NCBI GenBank assembly: GCA_019429125.1
Contig: JAHYJO010000012.1
Location: forward strand, 1 to 48,506
Length of the DNA: 48,506 nucleotides
Source of the DNA: Nanobdellati archaeon
GTDB taxonomy: Archaea; EX4484-52; GLR71
Direction: 5' to 3'
The position numbers were made by a program, and so were the translations under genes. Below are positions 8,319-17,217 of this stretch, piece after piece. The notes below the pieces were generated by a model. That model was given only the letters and a program-made list of their open reading frames with translations. It did no database searches and was not told where the DNA came from. Positions within the stretch are counted from its first letter, which is position 1, and each line of letters opens with the position of its first letter.

Positions 8319-8966
8319 ATGAAAGATGGGGATTTTGTAAATATTGGTTTTGTGGGTAGGATAAAGGAAAGTGGTGAGATATTTGACCTTACTGATGAAG
8401 AACTTGCAAAAAAAAGTAATATATATAATCCTCAGGTAAAGTATGGTCCTGTCACTGTTGTTTTAGGTGCTGGTCAGATTCTTCCTGGACTTGAGGCTGG
8501 CATAAAAAAATTGAGTGTCAAAGATAATTCAGATGTTGAGCTTGAGCCGTCAGTTGCATTCGGTGATCGTGATGCTCGCCTTATTAAGGTTTTTAATCAC
8601 AATCAATTCAAGTCACAGAACATTATTCCTATTCCTGGACATTATATTGATTTTGCAGGAACTAAAGGTCGTGTGGTCAGTGTCGCTAGCGGTCGGGTGC
8701 GTATGGATTTCAATCATCCGCTTGCAGGTAAGACTTTAGTATATACTGTTGGTGTCAATAAGATTGTTGAAGATGCAAGCGAACAGATTGGTGCTATAGT
8801 GTCATATTATACTGCAATTTATGATAATATCAAAATTGATATAAGTGGTAAGTCTGTAAAGATTAGTTTGCCTGCGGGGTCAGATGTTCAGGCAGGAGCT
8901 AAAAGAAAAATAACAGAGGCTATAATTAAATATGTTACATCAATTGAAAATGTTGAATTTGCATAA
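8319..8966 (+). CDS. FKBP-type peptidyl-prolyl cis-trans isomerase, SlyD-like with archaeal C-terminal extension
   Basis: A cytoplasmic foldase that catalyses prolyl isomerisation. From the preferred start (MKDGDFVNIGFVGRI, 215 residues) the FKBP core is seen: LGAGQILPGLEAGIKKLSV, then an inserted-in-flap chaperone domain (about IPGHYIDFAGTKGRVVSVASG), then return to the core at FNHPLAGKTLVYTVGV. The last ~65 residues form the extra C-terminal domain seen in long archaeal FKBPs. I prefer ATG 8319 over 8253 because GTGAT lies just before it and a TATA box lies between the two starts; the upstream hydrophobic stretch (IICNIIIFVIA) would then be an artefact. Confidence 0.88.
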   Translation: MKDGDFVNIGFVGRIKESGEIFDLTDEELAKKSNIYNPQVKYGPVTVVLGAGQILPGLEAGIKKLSVKDNSDVELEPSVAFGDRDARLIKVFNHNQFKSQNIIPIPGHYIDFAGTKGRVVSVASGRVRMDFNHPLAGKTLVYTVGVNKIVEDASEQIGAIVSYYTAIYDNIKIDISGKSVKISLPAGSDVQAGAKRKITEAIIKYVTSIENVEFA

Positions 8967-9092
8967 GTATTTGCAATGAAATCAGGTGTGGTAAATTTAT
9001 CTATGAAGAGTAGCATAAAAAGATATATTTAAATATTTTATCATATCATTAAAAATTAAGTTTTGATATTTATACGGGGAGTTGTTTGATAT

Positions 9093-10196
9093 ATGGAAGA
9101 TATTATAAAAAATGCGGCTGTTAATCGGTCGAGTCCAAAAAATAAAAAAGCTCATTTGATTGATGACGAATTAAAAAAGATGCTTGATAAACGTCTTGCT
9201 GAGATTAAAGTTGTCGGTGCAGGTGGCGCAGGTAACAATACTCTTTCACGGCTTGCTGAGATTGGTATTGAAGGTGCAGATTTAATTGCAATAAATACTG
9301 ATGCTCAAGATTTACTTTATACGGATGCTGATGAAAAGATTCTGTTAGGTAAGGAATTAACAGAAGGTCTTGGTGCTGGTGCTGATCCATCAAAAGGTGA
9401 AGCTGCAGCTAAAGAGAACCGAGATGAAATAAAAGAGCATCTTGAAAATGCAGACATGATTTTTATAACTTGCGGTCTTGGTGGTGGCACTGGTACTGGT
9501 TCAGCACCTATTGTTGCTGAAATCTCAAAGAAGATTGGCGCATTGACTATTGCTATTGTCACTTTGCCTTTTGCTATGGAAGGTCAGCAGAGACAGGAAA
9601 ATGCAAAGCAGGGTCTTAAGAAACTTGAAGCTGCAGTTGATACTTTGATTGTTATACCTAATGATAAATTATTAGACATTGTTCCTGATGTATCTATTGA
9701 TATAGCTTTTAAAGTTGCTGACGAGATATTAGTAAATGCTGTAAAAGGCATAACTGAGCTTGTCACTAAACCGGGTCTTATAAATCTTGATTTCGCTGAT
9801 ATTAAAGCAGTCATGGGTGAAGGTGGTCTTGCTATGATTGGTATGGGTCAGAGCGATACTGAAAACCGAGCTGAAGAAGCTGCTATGAAAGCATTGTCTA
9901 ACCCTCTGTTAGATGTTGATATAGATGGCGCTGATGGTGCTTTGATTAATGTTGTCGGAGGAAGTGACCTTACGCTTAAGGAGAGTCAGGAAGTTGTAAA
10001 CTCTGTAACTTCAAGGCTGTCACCTGATGCGAAAATCATATGGGGTGCTCAATTGGACAAAGATCTTGGTGATTCTTTAAGAGTCATGCTTATTGTGACT
10101 GGTGTTAAGAGCCCACAAATTTTTGGTACTGAAATGGGTTTCCATAAAGAAGGCAAAAAACAGATTGAAAAAGATTTAGGTATTGAATTTATCTAA
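9093..10196 (+). CDS. ftsZ: Cell division protein FtsZ (paralogue 1)
   Basis: A tubulin-family GTPase that polymerises into the division ring. Seen: nucleotide-binding GAGGAGNNTLSRL near residue 43, the tubulin signature GLGGGTGTGSAPIV near 127-140, the T7 loop NLDFADIKAVM near 230 that supplies GTPase aspartates, and the C-terminal domain ending with a short charged tail (EKDLGIEFI). The length of 367 residues is typical. A second FtsZ lies at 42.6 kb; archaea often carry FtsZ1 and FtsZ2, with FtsZ1 acting in ring assembly/scaffolding and FtsZ2 in constriction (established in Haloferax). Which is which cannot be decided here without a tree. Promoter-like AT-rich DNA and a GGGGAG site precede the ATG. 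Confidence 0.95.
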   Translation: MEDIIKNAAVNRSSPKNKKAHLIDDELKKMLDKRLAEIKVVGAGGAGNNTLSRLAEIGIEGADLIAINTDAQDLLYTDADEKILLGKELTEGLGAGADPSKGEAAAKENRDEIKEHLENADMIFITCGLGGGTGTGSAPIVAEISKKIGALTIAIVTLPFAMEGQQRQENAKQGLKKLEAAVDTLIVIPNDKLLDIVPDVSIDIAFKVADEILVNAVKGITELVTKPGLINLDFADIKAVMGEGGLAMIGMGQSDTENRAEEAAMKALSNPLLDVDIDGADGALINVVGGSDLTLKESQEVVNSVTSRLSPDAKIIWGAQLDKDLGDSLRVMLIVTGVKSPQIFGTEMGFHKEGKKQIEKDLGIEFI

Positions 10197-10200
10197 ACAT

Positions 10201-10222
10201 CTCTTTTTTTATTTTTTCCTTT
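10201..10222 (+). terminator. T-rich terminator after ftsZ1
   Basis: Two T-tracts (CTTTTTTTATTTTTTCC) follow the ftsZ1 stop by a few bases, the usual archaeal termination signal. Confidence 0.55.
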
Positions 10223-10309
10223 AATCTCTTATTTCTCGCTCAAAACATTGAATTTTATTTTGTATGTTTTATACAGTATTCTTATAATATTTTATATATA
10301 ATTTGTGTT

Positions 10310-10331
10310 ACATTAAAGTACATTAAAGTAT
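10310..10331 (+). repeat. Short tandem duplication of TACATTAAAG
   Basis: TACATTAAAG occurs twice in direct succession about 40-50 bp upstream of the next gene. It may be part of the promoter (TTTAAAC follows downstream). Confidence 0.4.
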
Positions 10332-10365
10332 TGTTTTTTAAACTTTAGGGAGTATTGAATAACTT

Positions 10366-10920
10366 ATGGTTTATGGTGATGTTTATCCAGATATGTCTTT
10401 GTCTGGATATTGTAATATTTTACTTGAGAATGGTTTTTTGAAGGTGTGTGATAATTATGTTCCTGTTGATTTAAATGATATTTCAGGTCCAAAAGTATCT
10501 ATATGGGTTGATGTTGATAAAGGGTATTTTATAGAACTTGTCGGTAATTTGCAAGATGATTGTGTGGCTTTTGCAAATATGTACTATGAGCTTGAGACAC
10601 AAAGAGATTTTGAGTGTGATGAATATGTGCGTAAATGGATGAAGTCTTATTTTGATTGTGTTGAGTCTCGTTTATTGCTTGGTTCTGAAAATACTACGCT
10701 TATTAGGCATGTAAGGAAAGATGTCACATCGGGTTTATCTGAATATTTGTTAGTTTTAGATGAGATTTATGTAGCACTTAAAGGGATTGATTCGTTTGGA
10801 GTGTATGGGGGTTGTGCTTCAATGATTCAAATAAATAGGGATTGGGTACATTTAGATAAACATCCAATATATCCTATGGTTCGGGAAACAATCTTAGATT
10901 ATGATGTAAAAAAGATGTAG
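10366..10920 (+). CDS. Hypothetical protein
   Basis: 184 residues, acidic, soluble, no signal or membrane segment. It begins MVYGDVYPDMSLSGYCNILL and contains a Trp/Tyr-rich central part (VRKWMKSYFDCVESRLLLG). I do not recognise a family. It has its own upstream T-rich/TATA-like region and lies between ftsZ1 and valS in the same direction. Confidence 0.6.
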   Translation: MVYGDVYPDMSLSGYCNILLENGFLKVCDNYVPVDLNDISGPKVSIWVDVDKGYFIELVGNLQDDCVAFANMYYELETQRDFECDEYVRKWMKSYFDCVESRLLLGSENTTLIRHVRKDVTSGLSEYLLVLDEIYVALKGIDSFGVYGGCASMIQINRDWVHLDKHPIYPMVRETILDYDVKKM

Positions 10921-10956
10921 GTCGTTTTTAGATTAAGTGTATTTTGTTTTTCAGAT

Positions 10957-10970
10957 AAATTTATATAACT
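10957..10970 (+). promoter_or_regulatory. TATA box for valS
   Basis: AAATTTATATAACT lies about 40 bp upstream of the valS ATG; AGGGT lies about 10 bp before the ATG. Confidence 0.55.
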
Positions 10971-11004
10971 TATTTATTCATTAATTTTCAGTAGGGTAAT
11001 AATT

Positions 11005-13398
11005 ATGGTGGATGCTAAGATTTCTGAGACAAAATGGGACAAGGCTTTTGAGTCTGAGATTTATGCGAAATGGAAGAAGGATAAGACTTATAAGTTTGAT
11101 AAGGATTCTAAGAAAAAAGTATATTCTATTGATACACCACCACCTTATGTAAACAGTCCTATTCATTTAGGTCATGCGACGACGTATGCGCTCATGGACA
11201 TGTTCGCACGGTACAAACGGATGAAAGGGTTTAATGTGCTTTTTCCGTTGGGTCTTGACAGGAACGGGTTGCCTATTGAGATGGCTGCTGAAAAAAAGTT
11301 CGGTGTAAAGCTTACTGAGACTAAACGCGAGGAATTTTTAGGTTTATGTGAAAAGATTTTAGGTGAGTCATCTGAGATTTCTACGGAATCATTTTTAAGG
11401 TTGGGTATCAGTTTTAATTCTTGGGAAGTTGGCAAAAAAATAGGTGATATGTACCATACTGACTCTGATGATTATAGGACCCTTACTCAGTCTACTTTTA
11501 TTGATCTTTGGAAGAAAGGTATGATACATGAGGATAAAAGGATTAACAATTGGTGTCCTGGATGCCAGACAACTCTTGCTGATTGCGAGATTGAGTATCA
11601 TGAACTGTCTACATTTTTTAATGATATCACGTTTAAGGTAAAAGAAACTGGCGAGGATATAATTATAGGTACCACGCGGCCTGAGCTTGTGTGCAGTTGC
11701 GGTATGGTCATATTTAATCCTGAAGATAAAAGGTATAAACATCTTGAGGGCAAGACTGCTATCACTCCGGTGTTCAATAAGGAGGTCCCCATTCGTGCGC
11801 ATCCGTTTGCAGATATGGGTAAGGGTACAGGTCTTGTTATGATGTGTTCGGCTGGGGACACTACTGATATCAGATTTTTTCGTGAGATGGGGCTCAATCC
11901 AGTTATATCAATTAATAAGGATGGGACTATGAATGGAAATGCTGGGTTCCTTGAAGGTATGAAAGTGCGCGATGCAAGGCTTGCTATGGTTGAGACTCTG
12001 AAAGAAAAAGGACTTCATGCTGGCTCTAAAAGGACTACGCATAGGACTCCTGTCTGTGAAAGGTCAAAAGACGAGGTTGAGTTCATTGAGATGAGTGAGC
12101 TGTACATGAAACAAGTTGACTTTAAAGATGACATGGTCAAGATTGCAAAGAGCGTTAATTTTTATTCTGAGAATTCACGGAAGATACTTCTTGACTGGAT
12201 TGATGGGGTGTCTATTGACTGGCCGATTTCACGGAGACGGTATTATGCAACACCTATACCTCTTTGGTATTGTGCTGATTGCGGGGAAGTTATAGTTCCT
12301 GAAAAATCGGGTGAACTATATAACCCATGGAAAGATAAGTGTCCAATAGATAAGTGTCCTGAGTGTGGCAGTTCTAAATTTAAAGGTGACGAGCGTGTGT
12401 TTGATACATGGTTTGACTCTTCAAATTCACCGCTTTATATATTGAAGTATATGCGTGATGATAAATTTTTCAATAAATCTATGCCTTGTTCGCTTAGGCC
12501 TCAAGGTAAGGAAATTGTAAGGACTTGGCTTTATTATACACTTCTTAAAGGGTATCATCTTGTAGATAAACCTATATTTGATGATGTGTTTGTGCATTTC
12601 CATATATTGGATGAAACTGGTATTAAGATGTCAAAGTCTCTCGGTAATGTGATTGATCCACGTGAGATACTTGAAAAGTTCGGTGCTGAACCTTTCAGGT
12701 TATGGGCTACTGTTGAAGGTAATCTTGACAAGACTGATTTTAGGTGTTCGTATGACAGGATTGAGGGGGCGGGCAAGACTCTTGCTAAATTCTGGAATGT
12801 GTCACGGTTCATTTCTATGTTTGAGGCAAGCGATGCCAAGGCTGAATTCAATGACATTGATTTTTGGATAAGGGGTGAGATGTCGAGACTTGTAAAGCTT
12901 GCTGATACGGGATATACTAAATATGATTTCCATAAGCCTATGATTGAGATTAAACATTTTATCTGGGAAACGTTCTCATCACATTATCTTGAGCTTGTGA
13001 AGAATAGGGCTTATAATTCTGAAGGTAAGTTTACGGCTGGTGAACAGAAGGGTGCGGTCGATACACTCAATTATTGCCTTCGCATGATGTTGAAGATTAC
13101 TGCGCCTGTGTTGCCATTTTTGACTTATAAAATCTATATGGAACTTGATGGTCATGATATACATTTTGAGGATTTTCCTGCTACTGAAAAATGTGTGAAA
13201 TCTAAGTTTGGGACTGACGATATTGTTGCATTAAATGGGATTATATGGAAAGCTAAACAGGGCGCAGGACTATCGCTTAAGAGTGAGATAATTGAAGTTA
13301 TTATGCCTCGCAAGTTTAAGTCTGTTGAGAAAGAGATTATGCTGACACATAATGTTAAAAAGATTGGTTATGGTGATGATGTTAAGGTTACTGTGTAA
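11005..13398 (+). CDS. valS: Valyl-tRNA synthetase, archaeal type
   Basis: Attaches valine to tRNA-Val. Class I signatures are HLGH at residues 54-57 and KMSKS near 541. The editing domain shows GTTRPELVCSCG. Zinc-binding cysteine pairs occur at WCPGCQTTLADCE and in CADCG...CPECGS. The catalytic region has SLRPQGKEIVRTWLYY, typical of archaeal ValRS, in contrast to the bacterial-type LeuRS in the same window. At 797 residues it is on the short side of archaeal ValRS, with a reduced C-terminal anticodon-binding part and no bacterial coiled-coil arm. Confident identification. Confidence 0.95.
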   Translation: MVDAKISETKWDKAFESEIYAKWKKDKTYKFDKDSKKKVYSIDTPPPYVNSPIHLGHATTYALMDMFARYKRMKGFNVLFPLGLDRNGLPIEMAAEKKFGVKLTETKREEFLGLCEKILGESSEISTESFLRLGISFNSWEVGKKIGDMYHTDSDDYRTLTQSTFIDLWKKGMIHEDKRINNWCPGCQTTLADCEIEYHELSTFFNDITFKVKETGEDIIIGTTRPELVCSCGMVIFNPEDKRYKHLEGKTAITPVFNKEVPIRAHPFADMGKGTGLVMMCSAGDTTDIRFFREMGLNPVISINKDGTMNGNAGFLEGMKVRDARLAMVETLKEKGLHAGSKRTTHRTPVCERSKDEVEFIEMSELYMKQVDFKDDMVKIAKSVNFYSENSRKILLDWIDGVSIDWPISRRRYYATPIPLWYCADCGEVIVPEKSGELYNPWKDKCPIDKCPECGSSKFKGDERVFDTWFDSSNSPLYILKYMRDDKFFNKSMPCSLRPQGKEIVRTWLYYTLLKGYHLVDKPIFDDVFVHFHILDETGIKMSKSLGNVIDPREILEKFGAEPFRLWATVEGNLDKTDFRCSYDRIEGAGKTLAKFWNVSRFISMFEASDAKAEFNDIDFWIRGEMSRLVKLADTGYTKYDFHKPMIEIKHFIWETFSSHYLELVKNRAYNSEGKFTAGEQKGAVDTLNYCLRMMLKITAPVLPFLTYKIYMELDGHDIHFEDFPATEKCVKSKFGTDDIVALNGIIWKAKQGAGLSLKSEIIEVIMPRKFKSVEKEIMLTHNVKKIGYGDDVKVTV

Positions 13399-13416
13399 TT
13401 TTTGAGTGCCATAAAC

Positions 13417-13427
13417 ATTTATAAAGA
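13417..13427 (+). promoter_or_regulatory. TATA box for the secE-spt5-ribosomal stalk operon
   Basis: CATTTATAAAG lies about 80 bp upstream of secE. The leader between them contains a purine-rich GTAGGAGAGGG stretch. Confidence 0.5.
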
Positions 13428-13503
13428 TTTATTGTTAAGTTTAGTTACAATTGTCTGCTCGTAATACTACTTAGGTAGGAGAGGGCTAGTTCTTGTGATT
13501 TAT

Positions 13504-13680
13504 ATGAAGTTTGATTTTAAGAAGAAAATAACTGAATGGAAGCGGGTCTTAAGCATAACTAAAAAACCGTCCAAGCAAGAGTTTTCAGCATCTGCAAAAA
13601 TTACAGGAATAGGTATGCTTATGATTGGATTTGTCGGATTTTTGATATATGTATTCGGCAAGGTTACAAATATATTTTAA
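13504..13680 (+). CDS. secE: Preprotein translocase subunit SecE (Sec61 gamma)
   Basis: A small clamp subunit of the SecYE translocon in the cytoplasmic membrane. It has a conserved amphipathic helix (ITEWKRVLSITKKPSKQEF) and one membrane segment (ITGIGMLMIGFVGFLIYVF). The ATG at 13504 gives 58 residues; the track start at GTG 13495 overlaps a GTGAT ribosome-binding site better used for the ATG. It heads the standard archaeal secE-spt5-L11-L1-L10-L12 order and ends 13 bp before spt5. Confidence 0.88.
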   Translation: MKFDFKKKITEWKRVLSITKKPSKQEFSASAKITGIGMLMIGFVGFLIYVFGKVTNIF

Positions 13681-13693
13681 GAGGTTATCGATT

Positions 13694-14128
13694 ATGATAT
13701 TTACTGTACGTACAACTGTTGGGCGAGAAAAGACGGCTATTGATTCAATCAATGTAAAAATTCAGGGTTCATTAGGACCTATCAAGGCTGTTATAAGTCC
13801 TGCAGAGCTTAAAGGATATATTTTTGTTGAAGGTGATGATGCCGATTCAGTCACTGAAGCCTTGAGAGCAGTGCCTCATGTTAAAGGTCTTATTAAAAAA
13901 CAGGTTGAGATTGAACAGATTGAAAGTTTCTTTGAAAATAAGGTTGAAATAATACAGTTCAAAGAAGGGGACCTTGTTGAAGTCATAGGGGGACCATTCA
14001 AGAAAGAAAAAGCTAGAGTTACGAGAATTAATGATACGAAGAGAGACGCAAAGGTTGAGCTTGTTGATGCTACGGTTCCAATACCTATCACAATCAAGTT
14101 GGATCTTCTTAAAAAAATAAATAATTGA
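13694..14128 (+). CDS. spt5: Transcription elongation factor Spt5 (NusG homologue)
   Basis: Binds the RNA polymerase clamp with Spt4 and raises processivity; it also links transcription to ribosomes. The NGN domain starts at IFTVRTTVGREKTAID and includes PAELKGYIFVEG. The KOW domain is FKEGDLVEVIGGPFKKEKA. From ATG 13694 the protein is 144 residues, the usual archaeal size; the track's 15 extra N-terminal residues overlap secE and are not conserved-looking. It lies between secE and L11 as in most archaea. Confidence 0.92.
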   Translation: MIFTVRTTVGREKTAIDSINVKIQGSLGPIKAVISPAELKGYIFVEGDDADSVTEALRAVPHVKGLIKKQVEIEQIESFFENKVEIIQFKEGDLVEVIGGPFKKEKARVTRINDTKRDAKVELVDATVPIPITIKLDLLKKINN

Positions 14129-14142
14129 AATGTTGATTGATT

Positions 14143-14889
14143 ATGGGAACAAAAGTAATTGAAACACTTGTTGATGCTGGAAAAGCTTCTGCTGGACCAC
14201 CATTAGGACCAGCTTTAGGACCTATGGGTGTTAATATTGGTAATGTCATTGCTGCTATAAATGAAAAGACCAAAGATTTTTCAGGCATGAAAGTTCCTGT
14301 AAAAGTTATAATTGATGAAGAGACAAAAGAGTTTAAAATTACTATAGGTACTCCTCCTACATCACAGCTAATAAAGAAAGAACTTAATATTTTAAAAGGT
14401 GCACAAAAAACTGGTGAAGAGTTTGTAGCTGATATGAAAATTGAGCAAGCAATAAAGGTTGCAAAGATGAAAATGGATTCTATGGGTGCTAAAGATATTA
14501 AGGCTGCTGTAAAGACTGTCTGTGGTACTTGCCTTTCTATGGGTGTCATGATGGAGGGTAAGTCTGTGAAAGAGGCTCTTGTTGATATTGATAATGGTAT
14601 TTATGATGGTAAGATAATATCTGGAAAGACTGAGCTTACTGCTGAGGAACTTAAAGTGCAGGAAGATGAGAAAAAACAGTTGATTGAAAGCACTAAACTG
14701 ATGCATGCTAAAGAAGAAGAGGTTGCAAAGCAGTTAATATCTCAGATGAAAGGTAAGAGTCCTGAGGAAGTACGACATCGTCTTACTGAGCAGAACATTC
14801 ACAAAGACGTGATTGAAAAATTGCTTCCTAAGACTTCGTCAAAGGATGGCAAGGATGCAGGTAAAGATGCTGCTCCTAAGAAAAAATAA
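14143..14889 (+). CDS. rpl11: Ribosomal protein L11 (uL11) with a long C-terminal extension
   Basis: Part of the GTPase-associated centre of the large subunit, binding 23S rRNA and the stalk base. The start GTKVIETLVDAGKASAGPPLGPALG is classic L11, as is VCGTCLSMGV. Archaeal L11 is about 160 residues; this one is 248 from ATG 14143 (the track begins at a TTG two codons upstream). The extra ~85 residues are helical and charged, include SPEEVRHRLTEQNIHKDVIEKLL, which looks like a small three-helix unit, and end in a Lys/Asp/Gly/Ala tail (AGKDAAPKKK). The core function is certain; the extension is unexplained. Confidence 0.95.
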   Translation: MGTKVIETLVDAGKASAGPPLGPALGPMGVNIGNVIAAINEKTKDFSGMKVPVKVIIDEETKEFKITIGTPPTSQLIKKELNILKGAQKTGEEFVADMKIEQAIKVAKMKMDSMGAKDIKAAVKTVCGTCLSMGVMMEGKSVKEALVDIDNGIYDGKIISGKTELTAEELKVQEDEKKQLIESTKLMHAKEEEVAKQLISQMKGKSPEEVRHRLTEQNIHKDVIEKLLPKTSSKDGKDAGKDAAPKKK

Positions 14890-14914
14890 TATATTGATGG
14901 TTGCGTGATATAAT

Positions 14915-15544
14915 ATGAGTGATATACTAAATGCAATAAAGACTGTAAGGAAAGACACAAAAGAACGAAAATTTACACAGTCTTTTGAAGTTGCTTTAAA
15001 CCTTAAGGGTATTGATTTTAAAAAGCCGGAAAGTAAGTTTAAGGAAGATATAATGTTACCTAATGGTCGTGGTAATCCCTCTATTGTTGGTGTTATTGGT
15101 GACGAATTAGTCTCAAAATCTAAAGGTATCTGTGATGTATTTGTTACGGGTGATGATCTTTCTCGTTTAGAAAAAGATAAAAAACAAGCAAAAACACTTG
15201 TTAACAGTGCTGATTTTTTTATAGCTGAACCTGCGTTCATGGGAAAAGTCGGTAAAGGTCTTGGTAGAATTATGGGTCCTAAAAATAAGATGCCTCAACC
15301 ATTTCCGCCAACTGGTGATCCTAAAGGGCTTGTTGAAAGATTAAAAAAGACTACACGGATTGTATTGAAGGATGCTCCTGTAATACATTGTCTTGTAGGG
15401 AACGAGAAGATGAGTGATGAAGAGCTTGAAGCAAATATTAAACATGTTATCTCTTCAATAACTTCAAAGCTTCCAAATAATCAGCACAATATTAAGTCAT
15501 TATATCTTAAGATGACTATGGGTCCTGCTGTGAAGATTAGGTAA
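14915..15544 (+). CDS. rpl1: Ribosomal protein L1 (uL1)
   Basis: Forms the L1 stalk that controls release of deacylated tRNA from the E site; in archaea and bacteria it can also repress its own mRNA. 209 residues with the family signature around GLGRIMGPKNKMPQP and the C-terminal KSLYLKMTMGPAVKIR. GTGAT precedes the ATG. It is the fourth gene in the operon, 25 bp after L11 and 11 bp before L10. Confidence 0.95.
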   Translation: MSDILNAIKTVRKDTKERKFTQSFEVALNLKGIDFKKPESKFKEDIMLPNGRGNPSIVGVIGDELVSKSKGICDVFVTGDDLSRLEKDKKQAKTLVNSADFFIAEPAFMGKVGKGLGRIMGPKNKMPQPFPPTGDPKGLVERLKKTTRIVLKDAPVIHCLVGNEKMSDEELEANIKHVISSITSKLPNNQHNIKSLYLKMTMGPAVKIR

Positions 15545-15555
15545 GGTGTGATATT

Positions 15556-16533
15556 ATGGTTCAACAAGACAAAAAAGATAAGGTAAAGGAACTTACAGAA
15601 CTCATGAATAAATATTCTGTTATTAATTTTTTAGAATTGAGTAAGCTTCCAGCATCACAGATTCATAGCATAAAGAAAGATATCCGAGGTATCTCAAAGG
15701 TTGTTGTTGCAAAAAAAAGAATTATTAAGCTTGCGTTTGAACAATCTGATAAGAAAGATATAGAAAAACTTTTTGATATACCTGTTGCTATTCCTGGTCT
15801 GATATTTTCAAATGAGAATCCATTTAAGTTATTTGGTATCCTTAAGAGAAATAAGGCTGAAGCTTTTGCAAAAGTTGGTGATAAAGCACCACATGATATA
15901 GTGATTCCTGCAGGAGATACTAATCTTGCTCCAGGTCCCATGATAGGCACTTTGCAGAAAGCTAAGGTGGCAGCAAGAATACAAGGGGATAAGATAGTTA
16001 TTGCTTCAGATTCTAAAGTGGCTTCTGAAGGTGATATTATTGATGCTAATCTTTCATCTATTCTTATGCAGCTTGGAATTAAACCTATGGAAATAGGACT
16101 TAATGTGGTTGCAGCATATGAGAATGGTGTCATATTTGATAAGAATACTTTAGATATTGATTTAGGTGCTTACAAGTCAAATTTCATGTTAGCATATATT
16201 AGTTCGTTAAATCTTGCAGTCAGTGCGGTTATAATGAATGGTAGGAGTGTACCTATCTTAGTTGGTAAGGCTCATACGAATGCTTTAAATCTTGCTGTTT
16301 ATGCAAATGTTGCAAATAGTGAAACAATCTCAATGTTTATCTCAAAAGCACAGGCTCAAATGAATTCTGTTGCATCCAGATTACCTGAAAATGCAAGAGG
16401 TAGTGTTGTTGTAACTGCACAGGCTGAACCTGATACAACAGGAGATAAAAAAGAAGAACCTGAATCAAAATCTGTTTCGGAAGAAAAGAAACCTGACGAG
16501 ATGGCTATGGGTCTTGGGTCTCTTTTTGGTTGA
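15556..16533 (+). CDS. rplP0: Ribosomal protein L10 (uL10/P0)
   Basis: The stalk base protein that binds 23S rRNA and several copies of L12/P1. 325 residues. It has the N-terminal rRNA-binding part (KVKELTELMNKYSVINFLELSKLP), the central P0 insertion, C-terminal helices for P1 binding, a charged linker (DKKEEPESKSVSEEKK) and the shared factor-binding tail MGLGSLFG. It lies between L1 and L12 with GGTGTGAT before the ATG. Confidence 0.95.
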   Translation: MVQQDKKDKVKELTELMNKYSVINFLELSKLPASQIHSIKKDIRGISKVVVAKKRIIKLAFEQSDKKDIEKLFDIPVAIPGLIFSNENPFKLFGILKRNKAEAFAKVGDKAPHDIVIPAGDTNLAPGPMIGTLQKAKVAARIQGDKIVIASDSKVASEGDIIDANLSSILMQLGIKPMEIGLNVVAAYENGVIFDKNTLDIDLGAYKSNFMLAYISSLNLAVSAVIMNGRSVPILVGKAHTNALNLAVYANVANSETISMFISKAQAQMNSVASRLPENARGSVVVTAQAEPDTTGDKKEEPESKSVSEEKKPDEMAMGLGSLFG

Positions 16534-16562
16534 GATAATGACATAATATTGGAGGAATTGAT

Positions 16563-16853
16563 ATGGAATATATATACGCGGCAATGTTACTACATGCTTT
16601 AGGAAATAAGGTTGATGAACCAAGTGTTAAGAAAGTTCTTGATGCAGCGGGTGCTAAAACTGATGATTCAAGAGTTAAGGCTCTAATTGCAGCTCTTGAT
16701 GGTGTTGATATGGAAGAAGCAATAAATACAGCAGCATTAGCACCACAGGTAGCAGTAGCTCCTGTAGCTGCTCCTGTAGCAGCTAAAGAAGAGAAGAAAG
16801 AAGAACCTAAACCTGAAGCAGCAGCGGCAGGTCTTGGTGCTCTATTCGGTTAG
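16563..16853 (+). CDS. rpl12: Ribosomal protein L12 (P1, archaeal stalk)
   Basis: Acidic stalk protein that recruits elongation and initiation factors. 96 residues with dimerisation domain [19 protein letters not shown], Ala/Pro-rich hinge ([19 protein letters not shown]) and the tail AAGLGALFG shared with L10. Strong ribosome binding site GGAGG 7 bp before the ATG. It is the last gene of the operon and is followed by long T-tracts. Confidence 0.96.
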   Translation: MEYIYAAMLLHALGNKVDEPSVKKVLDAAGAKTDDSRVKALIAALDGVDMEEAINTAALAPQVAVAPVAAPVAAKEEKKEEPKPEAAAAGLGALFG

Positions 16854-16854
16854 A

Positions 16855-16934
16855 TTTTTTGATTTTTGATTTTTCTTTTTTCTTTTTTTTGAAAAGAAGA
16901 TCTTTCTCTTTTTTTTATTTTTTTATTTTGTTTT
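16855..16934 (+). terminator. T-rich terminator of the ribosomal stalk operon
   Basis: Repeated T-tracts (GATTTTTTGATTTTTGATTT, then CTTTTTTTT and CTCTTTTTTTTATTTTTTTA) with a small GAAAAGAAGATCTTTCTC inverted repeat between them. This matches the multi-tract oligo-T termination of strongly expressed archaeal operons. Confidence 0.7.
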
Positions 16935-16965
16935 CAGTTTTTAATTATATATTTTAGGGGTTATC

Positions 16966-17217
16966 ATGTCTAGGGCTGATAATAAACGTTGCACTAATTG
17001 TAAATTTTTTTTTCTGGCACATAGATGTGATGGTGTTTGTGAATTCTGTACATATCCTGGTTTAATGTGGCAGTATAAGGTAATTAATGGTCGCGTGCCT
17101 ATCTATATGGATTTGGATCAAATAGATGTATTGTCTTGTGAAAATTATGTTTTTAATCCATTTACATATTATATTAATATTTTTTTGTTGCGTTTCTTGA
17201 GAAAAGAGATTGTTTAG
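16966..17217 (+). CDS. Small cysteine-rich hypothetical protein
   Basis: 83 residues with RCTNCKFF and RCDGVCEFC near the N-terminus and another Cys at SCENY, suggesting a zinc-binding knuckle or an Fe-S site. The C-terminal part has a hydrophobic stretch (FTYYINIFLLRFL). The first 60 residues look like small Cys-rich proteins of unknown function. ATG is preceded by GGGGTTATC. It ends 4 bp inside the convergent RNase HII gene. Confidence 0.6.
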   Translation: MSRADNKRCTNCKFFFLAHRCDGVCEFCTYPGLMWQYKVINGRVPIYMDLDQIDVLSCENYVFNPFTYYINIFLLRFLRKEIV

